A DNA stretch of 64,000 nt from Daphnia carinata (Eukaryota; Arthropoda; Branchiopoda; Diplostraca; Daphniidae), in the NCBI RefSeq assembly GCF_022539665.2, contig NC_081331.1, forward strand, positions 11,936,638 through 12,000,637, written 5' to 3'. The stretch's first letter is position 1. Each line of letters starts with the position of its first letter. Positions 43,701 through 55,310 of this stretch are shown here, piece after piece. The position numbers were made by a program, and so were the translations under genes. The notes beneath the pieces were generated by a model. The model saw only the letters and a list, made by a program, of their open reading frames with translations. It was not told the DNA's origin and ran no database searches.

Positions 43701-45189
43701 AAAACGTGGACGGTTAACAACAGTAGACGTGAAAAATCAATGCAACGCCCGCTATCCAAGATATTGTTTATTCGCTGAGAAAACAGATCCGGCGAGTCGC
43801 CCCACTTTCGAAAATAACAAAGGGTGGGTTGGGCCGGTTTGAGTGAAGCGAAATCTCATCGAGCCAAGAAGACATTTAACCAAACACAATGAGAGACGAG
43901 AATGCGGCCCTCTCTGCATTCCATTTCAAAATATCATCTCTAACGCAAAATGTCATGATAAAACAAAAAAGAAGTAAGGAATCAAAACAAAGCATTCTAT
44001 TGAGCTGTTTACGTCGGTCGGTTTCACAGACGAAAAAAAAAGATGTTTTTTGTTTGTTTAATTATTACTAGCCAGAAGCAAAACCAAATATCTAGAACTG
44101 ACCTATAGGTTCCACGTGACTGACATGGTCGACGAAATCCCGTTTCCCCAAGTAGACCGTGATCTGAAAGGGAAAAAAAAATGAAAAGAAAAATGATACA
44201 AAATCAATACTGGAGTTTTGTCGCCAAACAACGAGTCGAGGTAAACACGCAATAAAGCCGGAAAGGCCAAGAGTGCTGTCAGAAGTTCGAAGAAGCTTTA
44301 GCTGAGAAAGTTAGACTTTATTCAGTCTAAGAGGCAAAAGGTATTTCTCTCTTTCTTTTTTTTTTTTTTCTTTCTGTTGCTGGCATGATGGCAAAATAAC
44401 TTAGTTAACCAGTTGATGAATATGTCATTTTACATAAGGTAGAAAAGTTGGAATTCATACCTTCCCGTTCGGGGAGCTCTTCTTGAATACCCTATCAAAA
44501 TGAGAAATAATACAGAAAATAAGATTAAATGAGGACAAAGTGTACGGTTGCGTACATCACCGCCAAGGAGGGAAGGACAGAATCCCGCAAAGGTACTTAA
44601 ATATTCAATTCGTATATGCGTTGGCGTTCGTCTACAAGGACGGACGCCTTGCTTCGAACAAAGAACCAACCTGTTTCTGATGGAATATATCTAAATCCAA
44701 TCATACCAGCCCGGCCTGACATTTCCCAACAATTCAATTGTAAAGAATCAATCTTTCTACAAAAACGGTATGACAAGTGCCGTTTACATTCAAAGCAAAC
44801 AGAATATACTGGGGTCATACGTGTGCCACTTAAAAACATCCGAGACAATTTTATAGAATTTCTCTTTTTTCTTCTTCTTTTTTTCCTCACGACATCGTTT
44901 ATTAATAGAATTTGTTATTCGGATGGAAAAGTCGTAATCGAATGAGGAAAGCACAAAAAAATAACCATCCCTCCCTCTTCACGTCAACTGAAAAACGACC
45001 ATTGCGTACAGGGCAATTTCTCCTCAGAGACGGAGGTATTTACAAAATCATTATCTGTCGGAAGCAGCACAACATACCATCTAGCTACACCCCAACTATA
45101 ATAGCCCTATTTTTCAATCAAACACAGATCCACATAAAAAATAAAAAATATGCTTACCGTGTTCCTAGTCGTTTGCCGCTATCGTCCAT
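40791..45189 (-). CDS. krz: Non-visual (beta) arrestin, kurtz type
   Basis: Cytosolic adaptor that binds phosphorylated active GPCRs, stops G-protein signalling and drives clathrin-mediated internalisation. Exons (minus): 45158-45189, 44461-44491, 44103-44163, 43496-43686, 42566-42744, 42221-42441, 41828-41900, 41440-41583, 41257-41343, 41033-41185, 40791-40881; all GT-AG, in phase, 1,263 nt, 420 aa. N-terminus [20 protein letters not shown] with the phosphate-contacting KK (14-15); finger loop [11 protein letters not shown]; phosphate sensor Arg169 in NSVRLAIRK, same numbering as bovine beta-arrestin 1; [28 protein letters not shown]-tail has a clathrin box LIQLD (~386-390) and, on the last exon, the AP2-binding [16 protein letters not shown] (401-416). 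Presence of both endocytic motifs separates it from visual arrestins. Confidence 0.95.
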
Positions 45190-47904
45190 GTTGTCCGGAG
45201 TGTGTCATGTGTCGTCCAGCGAGGTTAGAAGTCAAAGCACACAATACGCGGGCACACGAACGCACAGATTTAAAACGAGAAGAAAAAAACCCAAAACAAG
45301 GGAAACGAAAAATAGCTAAAAGAGGAACAACAATAACAAAAACAGAATCACTGATGAAACTGGAAGTGTCTGCGCTGAGCTGCCGGTTTGAACTGAAATC
45401 TGGTGTGGCAACCGGAACACCGAAGAAACGCGTAGCAGCACCAAGGGAAAACAAAAAAAAAGATGAACGGAACAAGATTAGGTTTTATTTTATTTCTCTT
45501 CAAAACAACTTGTTAAGCTCTACAAGGACGTAGAATATAGCGAGAGACAACCAGAAAACAGAGTTCCCGGCGTGAACTCACAACCAACACTGTCGGGTCC
45601 ACTTGACACGACAACTGCAACGCGCTTCGAGTCTGCGCCGCCTAACCGTTCCCATATTTCTTTACCATTAATCCTCTTTTTTTTTCTCTGGATTTCGAGG
45701 GAAATAAGAGAGAGTAGCGTATCGGAAACAAAGGAAAAAGCTTTTAGTTACTAGACGCAGATGATACTGGTATAATGCACCAGGTTGTAAAATATTCAAG
45801 AACCATATATGGAATTTTGATCGGGCAATATCCATCAGGTTTGTTCAAAATTATAAAGCATACAAGTCAAGAATTCCAAACTCATCAATATTTTGAGGTT
45901 TGTGTACAGCAATTAAATAAATCAAATCAAACGTTGGCAACTTCAACGAAAAAAAAAGACAAAATATTTTGTCCACCATTTCAAGAGTATTATTGATTCA
46001 CAAAAAAAGACGAAGGCTGCTGCGCCCACGATGCATGTAACACAACTCCCGGTTCAAGTTCTATGGAGATTAGGAATACGTTGGAGAGAAAATCGGCGCT
46101 ACACTAAGGAACATGCCCCCCAGTCTCAAGTGGATTTTTTTCCTAAGACAACTTTTCCTCGACAACATACACGCACCGAGATTTCCATTCAACGAATGCT
46201 AGAAATTCTCGCAAGCCTGTCGAACTAGGACTGAAGTGGCGCAAGTGAAAGCAGTATGAAAAACAAAGTGCACCTCATTAGCTACTTGCACAAGCAAACG
46301 GGTCGCGTCCCCAAAGTACGACAAGTAACAAACCTCTGGCCGCCAAAAGTTTAACATCCGACATCATATTCGGAAGTACGATATTGAAATATGAAACTAA
46401 GATTTTCAAATCTTTAATATTGTGTGTGCTTTTCGATTTGAAATTTTTTTTTAAGGCAACGTATATTCTTTCCCCAACGACAGTATTAGTTCTGCTTCGT
46501 CGACATTGCCGTCATCACAACTTGGACGACGATGGCTGACGCACCGTCAGACGACGGACCATCTCTATAACTAAATAACCTAGCGACGCCAAAATTCCCA
46601 GAAGTTAGTCGGACGAGAACGGACAAGTGCTAAGATTCTGAGACTGCCGTCTTAATTTTCATTAGCTAGGATCACTTTCCAAAATCTGCCAATAGATTAG
46701 CTGGAATAGAATGACCTCTTGGAAAGGAATTTTCCAATTCCAAGATGGAAAAGAATTTATCATGAGAACAAGACAGGAAACGAAAAGGCATTATGTTGGC
46801 AGCCAATTACTGATGTAGCAAAAATGAACAGCAGGATCGGGGCTTTACTTCCGTGAAGGACAAGCCTGATCTATCGATCCGGAAAGTCCGACAGGAAAGA
46901 TAGCGAAAAAAAAATGGTTAAATAATCCAAGAGTCACACTGCCTTAACTCTCTCTATGTTTAAAGGTCAGGGGCAAGAGGGAGATTCTACCGGATACGGA
47001 CGCTCACTACACTCAGGCGAACATTTAGAACAAAAAAAATTAATACTATCGAATAGTACGGACAGCCAAGTCATGACTACATGAATCGCATGAATCATTC
47101 AAGTGAAATCATCTCAAAGTGTTTTGTTCCGCTTCGGGCCACTGAGCAGTCGTCGTATTTCAGTAGTTCAATGTTTTGGCTTCCCTTTCGTACACTCAGC
47201 CCTTCCGCCCGACTCCCAAGACCAAGACCAAAACAAATGTTCGAACCGGGAGTGGTTGCCAAGAATGGAAAACATTGGGCGGACGTCGCGAGTGAAATAA
47301 ACCGGGCAGCTTCTATTGAGGCGCGAAAACAGAAAGAGGAAGCACGTCGCTGGACGCTTGGTCGCGGAAGTTGAAACCCCCGCCTTACAAAATATACCGC
47401 TATCCAAACCAAAAGAAAACTGTCGTCTCCAAAACTCCACGCTTCAGATCCAGTCCAAATATAACAGAACGATTGCTAGCCGATGCTTAATGGTATCGTC
47501 GATATCGATTGCCGTAAGATATTCGGAGGTCATTCACTAGCTTCCGGTAACGGACTAGAGGCGAAAAAGCGGGAATCGAAATTCAAACAGGATGGGGGAA
47601 AAAATTTCATGTCAAACCTCTATCTGCAAGAACGAAAATACATTTGATAACCGTTTTCGAATACGATTTCAAGTTTTACAGTAAGACCATGCATCAATTT
47701 TCTATGTAACATAATATCGAAGGTGAGACAAGGATCCATGCCACCTTAACGCCATGCCCGGCAACCCCAAAAATGAAATCCTAGTATTTAAATAGAAAAA
47801 GCGGGGAACAGGTGCTCGGAAATTGATTAGGTAGGTATGAACAAGGAAAGCAGGGAAATAGAGAGGAAGGCGAATAAAGGCAGAAAGAAGGGGGAGAGCG
47901 AGAT
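45190..47904. other. Arrestin upstream region and intergenic DNA
   Basis: 5' flank of the arrestin gene; no exon recognised. A 97-codon ORF at 47081-47374 has a charged C-terminal part (KNGKHWADVASEINRAAS) but no recognised family. Confidence 0.4.
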
Positions 47905-47929
47905 AAAAAAAAAAAAAAAAAAAAAAAAA
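47905..47929. repeat. Poly(A) tract, 25 bp
   Basis: Uninterrupted run of A from 47905 to 47929. Possible tail of a retroposed sequence on the plus strand, but no body was recognised upstream. Confidence 0.9.
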
Positions 47930-50900
47930 GACAAGGACGGGCCTGACGTTAAAGATCAATACGGTGAGACAGAAGAGTTGCATTGAAAAGTCAATACTGC
48001 AGACAGTTCAGCGAGAAACAGTTTTGATACACAATGCAACTAATATGATTTTGCTGGCACATTCTATTTTAGTTCGACTGTATGTCAAAGACGGAGTAAA
48101 ACGAGGTAGTCCGTGTTGATTTCGCGGCGCAAGAAAGTGTTAGCGTGTCCAATGGAACGGATAACGAGCGTCTTCCTGAGGAAAGAAAGCAAGTACCAAA
48201 GAAACGGAGGACTTGATTCCGTCCTCCCATTCTGGCATCGGCGTCAAAAAGCAAATTAGAGCAGGACAGTTGCGCTTTGAACCTTCATCGCAAATAGAGG
48301 GGAACTACTTGTTCGCGAGCAATATACGTAAACAGCGAGAGTAATTAACTTGCGAAAATGCTGTCATCTTTGGGCTTTTCCGGTAAGTTCTAATGGATTG
48401 AACGATAGCGACGCTTGAGTAACTAGTAATATTCGGAAGGGAAAAGAAATGGGGATACGGGGATTTCGGATTTTGCCTCTCGGGGTTGTATTTATGAGTT
48501 CCTATTACTATGGATGTACGAAACAGGATTTTGCCCCGAAAATGGGGGAGCAAGGCGGGTAATGGACATCTTCAGCATGTCCGTTAAGGAGCTCTGTGGA
48601 GGCCAGATTGAACAGGCTTCCAACAAGAGAGTAGTAATATTGGTACGAACAATAAGCCTTCGGATCGCCTTACGTAACATCTTAAAAATTACCCGTACCA
48701 TAATGGACGTCGAGAGAAACGTGAAACGCTCAAGTGAAGCGGCAAACCACCAAATGTCGGGTAGGCCCCCTCTTTCTTCAGGCGACCGCAAGCGGAAATG
48801 ATGATTCGTCATTTCCTTTTTTGTTCTCTCTATACCCATTTCCACCCCACCCCCCTTTGCCTTCTCTCAGTCCGTTTAATCTCAACTATATAGGAAAAAT
48901 CGCACGTTTTTCAGTGAGCAAGCCTGAGGGAGTTCAACGAACCTCTGGTATTCCACCTTCCGTTAAAGGCTCAGGTCACTTTTCTCTCGGGGATAATAGA
49001 CGTCAACACAAAGGTGGAAATCATCACTGATTGCCCTTCGCAAAGTCTTACTGGAGCTCCTTCGCAAGCTATATAGATACGTATACCGTAAAAGTCTTTA
49101 TTGTGGGGAAAAGATACGAAATCATGAAAGGACGTAAGGAATGCTAATACCGGATGTCGGCTTATCAATTTGTCTGTTGCCTGACAGCCAGACAGAGTTG
49201 GTGTGCCTAACGTACGCGTAGAACGGAAACACGTATCTGTCATGGACATATGGTTCAAGAGTTTTTTGCTGGAGCTAAGGACCACATTGATTTCCATGTC
49301 AGAGTGAGTCAAACCAAATGGGTGTAAGACAAAAATAACATTGCTGGTGAGTCAGGGAAATAAAAATGGCTTTTTAAAAGCCCCACGATGATTAAATGAG
49401 ACTTGATAACACTATCTCAAATGAGCAGTGGCATAGAGGCAAACTTCCATGAAAGGCAATATGACACTAGATTTAAGCTTGGCTATCAGGCTCCTCTTAG
49501 AGAAATGGCCAGGGACACTTCCATTACATTCAGAATCTGTAATGTTAGCAATGCTCTGCGATAGATTAAGAATACAACAGGCAAACATGGGCATGTAAGA
49601 CTGTAGGCAGTCTTTCTACCTTGAAGTGGACAACCAGAAACAGAAACTGATGCACTATTGACTGCATCATATCAGAAATGAAAACTGGCAGACTAAACAC
49701 TCATCACTGTTGAATAAATATCGCGTTTCCAAATCTTACAGGGACAACTGAGTAGTCCAAACTGGATCAACACGTTTTAGTGAACTCGGATTTTGGAAGG
49801 ATAACATAATAACCCAGAATTGAAGATAATGATAAAATTGTTTATGTACCTATGCAAATTGAATCCTGCAAAACGACAGTACTACGGGTTGAAAGGGCCG
49901 ATAACACTATTTCACACTGAAGAGTGACTTGGACAACTTATGCTTTCTCTCCCACCATTTGTCAGTGTTGCCACTTTGTTGTAAATACGCTTGACTGACT
50001 GTTGTTATTTTCTAATTGTGAAAATTTAAAAAAAATGTCTTCAGTTATCGTTGCAATAAAAAAACCATAATTTACACTTTTTTAGCTAAGGGTTCGATTT
50101 GCAAACTTCTACTTATTTTATAAATAGATACTTGTGATTATTTTTTTGTAAAGCTACTCTGGTTCTCTGTAAGTAAGCCACAGCAAGTCAAGTATTTGAC
50201 CAGCAGATGACAGGAGGGTATCAGCTGGAGAAAATATTTCGCCACCGAAAGCGGAGCCGGAGAAACGGGGCCTAACATTGAGAATTTTCTTAATTTTCAA
50301 ACCCCTAGAAATCTCCAAAAATTATTATCTTATTATTGTAATATTTTTTAACAGACAATTGACCCGTGTCGTTTCTAAGTGGTTCAAATGGTAGTAAATA
50401 TTGCCACTAGCTCGTAAATAATTACATAATTTCATCGGTTGGTTTATTAGGTTTCACGTGACATACAAACATTGGCTCAAGTTTCACCATCGTAATTACC
50501 AATAACATAAATGTTAATGGGATAGTTTCAATGTCAACTCTGTATGGCGGAGAGACTTGCACAGACTGTCTTTGGATTTTGAGGCGCTTGTTCGGATTTG
50601 TTTTGCCTTCTTCTTTTTATCTGCGCCTGCCGTTCGTACTCCTTGTTCGAAGCACGCACTACCGTATTCGAAGAAATAAATTTCCAGCTTGTTTATTCAG
50701 GCCTTTTGCATCAGTCAGGAAATTCTAGAAATAAAAGCATTTCCATACCAAATAGCCGCACACATCCCTCGTGTTGGCATTTTCTTTTCCATCTTTCTCC
50801 GCGTAACTAATTGATTTCGGAGAGAAGAAGAAGTTAAAGGTTCCAGGCGAATTTCAATGATACCTTCAAGGTTTATTTCTATCCTACGGTTCTATTACTT

Positions 50901-51108
50901 TGATTTTTTTTTCCTACTTGATGTGAACATACCAATGCTTATTATCTATTATCAAAAGAAGGTTTATGATCAACCTCTCCTGAGAAACAATCCATCCTTG
51001 GTTATGAACCACATAAGTCGTGCCACTTGTGGGAAAAACTCACGTTTTTTATTTATCAGATCCGTGGTCAACCAGCAGCAACTAACAATAAAAAAAGGCA
51101 GGATGCAG
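47930..51108. other. Intergenic stretch, nothing recognised
   Basis: No family-level coding match, RNA gene or repeat array seen in about 3.2 kb. Short overlapping ORFs near 48,500-48,850 occur on both strands and look like chance. Confidence 0.5.
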
Positions 51109-51471
51109 TTATGGGATATATACAGTATAACGAAGGATATTTAACTGATTGGGCACGGCCGGAGCAAGGAGTGCCGTAGACCTTCCGCCCTCCAGCCACC
51201 TAGAATTGACTATACTTTTAAGTTTTGTATTTTCCAGAAGGAGCTCACGTACAGAGAGATTGTTGCTAGGATTCTGCGTAATAATAAGTTGCTTGGCATC
51301 AGAAAAAACATAAATATTCTGGGGGATTTCATGCTTATCGGAGCATAACAAAATAGTTGGACCCCCTATATAAGAGATCGGTATATAGAGAGACAAGTCG
51401 GTTATACATACATTATTAACTATAGGAGCAAGTACACTTTTACTAGTAGCCTTGAGGAGAGAATAATCCAC
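51109..51471 (-). CDS. Unidentified 120-codon ORF, coding-like composition
   Basis: Minus-strand frame from an ATG at 51471 to the stop at 51109-51111; the frame stays open further upstream to ~51,510. Residues include VLAPIVNNVCITDLSLYIP, NIYVFSDAKQLIITQNP and NNLSVRELLLENTKLKSIV, with even composition and a short leucine-rich helix-like segment. No family recognised. It could be an exon, a transposon fragment, or chance. Confidence 0.3.
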   Translation of the reverse strand: MDYSLLKATSKSVLAPIVNNVCITDLSLYIPISYIGGPTILLCSDKHEIPQNIYVFSDAKQLIITQNPSNNLSVRELLLENTKLKSIVNSRWLEGGRSTALLAPAVPNQLNILRYTVYIP

Positions 51472-51885
51472 TTCATAAACTACGTGGCGAACATGTTCTA
51501 TGTATACTCGAGTTCATGGCTGGAAAATGTGTGATTAACTAACGAAAAGATTACCATATACAACTCTATAGGTGTAAACTAACAACACAATGGATCGGTT
51601 TCCTTAATTAAACTTTTTTTAAATTTTATATAAGAGGTGTTTGTTATTCACATATTAATCAGACTAGGTTACACGTTCTGCATAAAACAAAACGTTTGGT
51701 CTGTATTGTATTGTAGCATAATGTGATAGTTTGCACCTACCAACATTTCCACTTCCTTAACTAAACGCTGGAGATCACATGCCCGTCAAAGAAATTACCG
51801 TTCTTTTTACGGAAAACTGCGCTTTTTCCCACGAAAATTCACGAACATCAATCATGACGAACTTATTTTAAAATTAATACGGTTT
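51472..51885. other. Intergenic, nothing recognised
   Basis: AT-rich spacer between the unidentified ORF and the initiator tRNA. AT runs just before 51886 provide a T-run for Pol III termination on the minus strand. Confidence 0.4.
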
Positions 51886-51957
51886 TAGCAGAGCGTGGTT
51901 TCGATCCACGGACCTCTGGGTTATGGGCCCAGCACGCTTCCGCTGCGCCACTCTGCT
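51886..51957 (-). tRNA. Initiator tRNA-Met (CAT)
   Basis: 72-nt cloverleaf on the minus strand without an intron. Acceptor AGCAGAG pairs with CTCTGCT (A1:U72 pair), discriminator A. Anticodon arm CTGGG-CCCATAA-CCCAG has the three G-C pairs typical of initiators, anticodon CAT. The T loop reads ATCGAAA, with A54 and A60 in place of the elongator TT, the hallmark of eukaryotic initiator tRNA. Box A GTGGCGCAGCGGAAGC and box B GGATCGAAACC are intact, so it should be transcribed by Pol III. Delivers the first methionine at ribosomal initiation. Confidence 0.97.
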
Positions 51958-54900
51958 GTGTAATTTTATTTACGCAATCGGAGTTAAGTGTTTTTCCTGA
52001 CGGTGTTCTTAATTAACACATATGAAAAATAAAGAAATCAACAGTTAAATGTAATGTATTTGTTTGGTTTTTTTATAAAACATGCGTTGTTGCAGTTACA
52101 AGCTTTCACAGTTAGATTTGGGGTATGATTCATTGGATGAAAAAAATTGGCATTAAATTTGGTGACCCCAAGTAATTTTGAATTGAGCAACACAAATTAG
52201 GAATGTGGAGGCCAATATCTCACACGATTCCACCCTAGTAGGGTGACCCTACATTTGTCCTGAACGCGTACTCAACATGCACATGAAAGGGATCGTCATC
52301 GTCTATTGCATATTACTACATTTTATTTGCCAAAATCACATACTTCCCTGCGGACATTGCATGATAAGAGGGACGTCTATTGTCTCATCAGTTTGTTATC
52401 AAATGCCGATTGTTTTACCGCATTTTGCTATGATACTGTTTGAAGACAGCTGTTTTAGCAAACGAACTTGATTTTACTTTCCTCTCGAGCTTATACAGCT
52501 GGAAGCTTATAATCCCGTTCTTTAGTTGGCTCTTTGTGAATCGATTCTCGGTTCAACTAGGCTCACAGGAACGCTCGGTTCCGCCATGCTCTCTAACAAG
52601 ACAACTCTCTACAATACCATTATAGGGTTAAAGACAGCAAAAGCCAGTAGGACCTTGCCCCGACGCGTATCTGACTTTGTACTATCAGCTCTAATTGGAA
52701 GCAAACATATCGAACCAGCCATAAACCCTTTCCTGTCTGGTGGAATGCCCTATTCAGTAAAGAATCTTAAATGAATGCATGTCAACGCTTCATTCTGTGG
52801 TGGCGCCGACAGACAGGCCTGTGTTTCAAATTCAGATGCTTTTTCGGCAGTTAAAACCCTCTGCTGTAATTAACAATACGTCGAACAAACTATCAACAGC
52901 GTCTTGCGCCCCTATATGAGCCCACACAATGCAAGTGGCTCACACCTGAATAACCTTTGGTATGCATCTAAAGGATTTTCACTATAAATTAAGAAATGCT
53001 AGAAACGTATTTGCGCGCACCGCACGAATGTTCATGTCTTTTCCTTTCAACTAAATCAATTTAAAATCGCACCATAATAAGATTTGGGATAACTAAAACT
53101 CCTACATTTTTTCTTTTACATTTCTTTCACGACTTTTTACGAAAAAAATGCAATTAAGGGCTCTGGTGAACGGCATTTTTTTTTTCTCAGTAGACGCATA
53201 AACTCTCAATTGCTTTTGTGTTCGAGTGCCAGTGGAGTGCTCGATTAACCGCGACTCCATTCTTCTTTCGATTGGATTCTAGGCTGCGAATCGATCCCAA
53301 CACTTGAAGATGGGACTATCTACAAAAGAGAGAGGGGCAGAAAAGAACAATTTTAGGTCGCTTCTTTTTCTATATACACGTAAACCCTTTAGAAAACCAG
53401 CTGATTCACTTCTATCTAGTCTCTAGTGCAGATACGCGTAGCTGAATAGCTAGCGACGATCGTCTAATCCTATTTTCAAACTGGTCCCACCACGGAGACT
53501 AGCAGATTGGCCTAACCTTTTCCTCTCTGAAACGCATTGATGGCTGATGCCAAAGCCTGTCTGGAACATGCACTCATTTGTTGGAGAAAGCGGTGTGCGT
53601 GAATCAGCGTAAATGTTCGTCTTCCTTTTCTTCTTTTGAAGATTATTGGTGTATAAATTTGCCGGCGAGCTCTCACAGTGAGAAAAAGAGAGAAAGCGCA
53701 CGTACATTTGGAAAGAAAAAGGGGAAGATACAGTCACCTTGGAAACACTAGTGAGTACGGATGTATCTGTTTCATTCAGGACAGTTGCTGGCACCAAATG
53801 TGTTCCATAACCCCGGCAAACGAGCACCGCGACTCGACGTTGCGTGCTTCTCTCGAAATAAATCCGAAACATTTTTGTTGTAGACGGGGAAAGGCATTTT
53901 TTAAGCTGTGGAAGAACAGACTCTTTGACTAGGGATTTTTACATATCTTTTTTGTAACCTTTTCCTTTATGCAGTTGAGACATGTAGGCACAGACTTTTC
54001 CTTTCTTTTGCTAAACGAAGATGGAACGGATAGCACCTCTGCAGCCAGTCAAAAGAACTTTCATTCGGATGTTTTGTCTTTCCGAGAGCGTGGGTATTTC
54101 CGCGTACAGTCGGGAAGAAATCAATACGGTGCTTGCTGAAGACAACCAAAATTCACTTGGATTCTGCATTGATACACGGCGTCTAGCAGCGTCCTTTTAG
54201 ACAACAAAACCCCAATTTTTGCAATATCTTTTGTATATTTTGACGAGCATAGTGTTGCTGAGAGATACAGTACATATAATGCAAAACGATAAGAAATTCA
54301 CGTTAGAAAAAGAACCGAGAAAGCTGCATATTTTTTTACTTTAAAATGCGAGGATGTCTAAGAACAGAAAGATAGGAGGGACGAGTCGAATGAGTGAAAC
54401 AAATAGCTGTTTTATTCCATCTGTGATTATTTCAAAAGTCGTTTTAGCTCTAACTTGCGGGATACCACATCACAGACCTTTTAAACCAGAAGAACCAGGT
54501 GATTGGCGTATTACGAATACCATGTAGAATATGAATTTTGAAAATTCAAGCCTTTTCTTCTACATTCTTTTAAATTTTGTATCAGAATTAAAACTTAATC
54601 TTCTGTGCCCATCAGCTACGCATATCTTGCCATCGCTTGTGACATTTCGCCCTATATTGTTGGACGCAATTGTCCCTTTAGTCTTTTATAGCCACATCCC
54701 AATGTATACCACATCAAACTGTCTCGGTTCGTCTCCTTTGGCCGAAATCCCTTTAAGAAATGGTAGGCTGCAAGGAAGCGAACGAACGTTCGAAATCATT
54801 TCGCATTCGCAATGCAAGTGTATTCGTATCAGATTTTTGAATCCTTGCGAGCGAATAATAGTACAGGCGATCGCACGACGTCAGCGCACCTCAATAGGCG

Positions 54901-55310
54901 ATTAACATTCGACACCCAAATGGGTAAACAAAGATGAACGGATGGGCGTGTGCTTTGAAGAAATGATAGTAAGGAACACGTATGTACACGCAGCGTGCAA
55001 TTTTTTTTCGAGACTATTATTACAAACTAAATACAGACGGAATGTGTTGTACACACAGAGAGATGCTTGTTACACAAGCGTACGCATACATACTATATAT
55101 CATATACAGCCTCCAAAACATCCGTTGCAATAGTGGCACATGGGAAAATATCAACCGGGAATACATCGGATCGAATGGCATACGAAATACATGTGTTTGT
55201 ATTAAATGGAGTACAATAATATATATCATAATTTTTTTTAATCACATGAAAAAAAGAGTGTAAATAAATTTCAAAAATCCATGGAAACAGAACGTAATTT
55301 AAAATGCCTT
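51958..55310. other. Intergenic DNA downstream of neuroligin
   Basis: About 3.3 kb. ORFs at 52526-52774, 53450-53872 and 54531-54905 have no recognised features. The part next to 55,310 should be neuroligin 3' UTR; no clear poly(A) signal could be picked. Confidence 0.4.

Noticed and set aside
43163-43759. 198-codon minus-strand ORF
   Set aside because: Only 43496-43686 is arrestin exon; the remainder is intron read-through on both sides.
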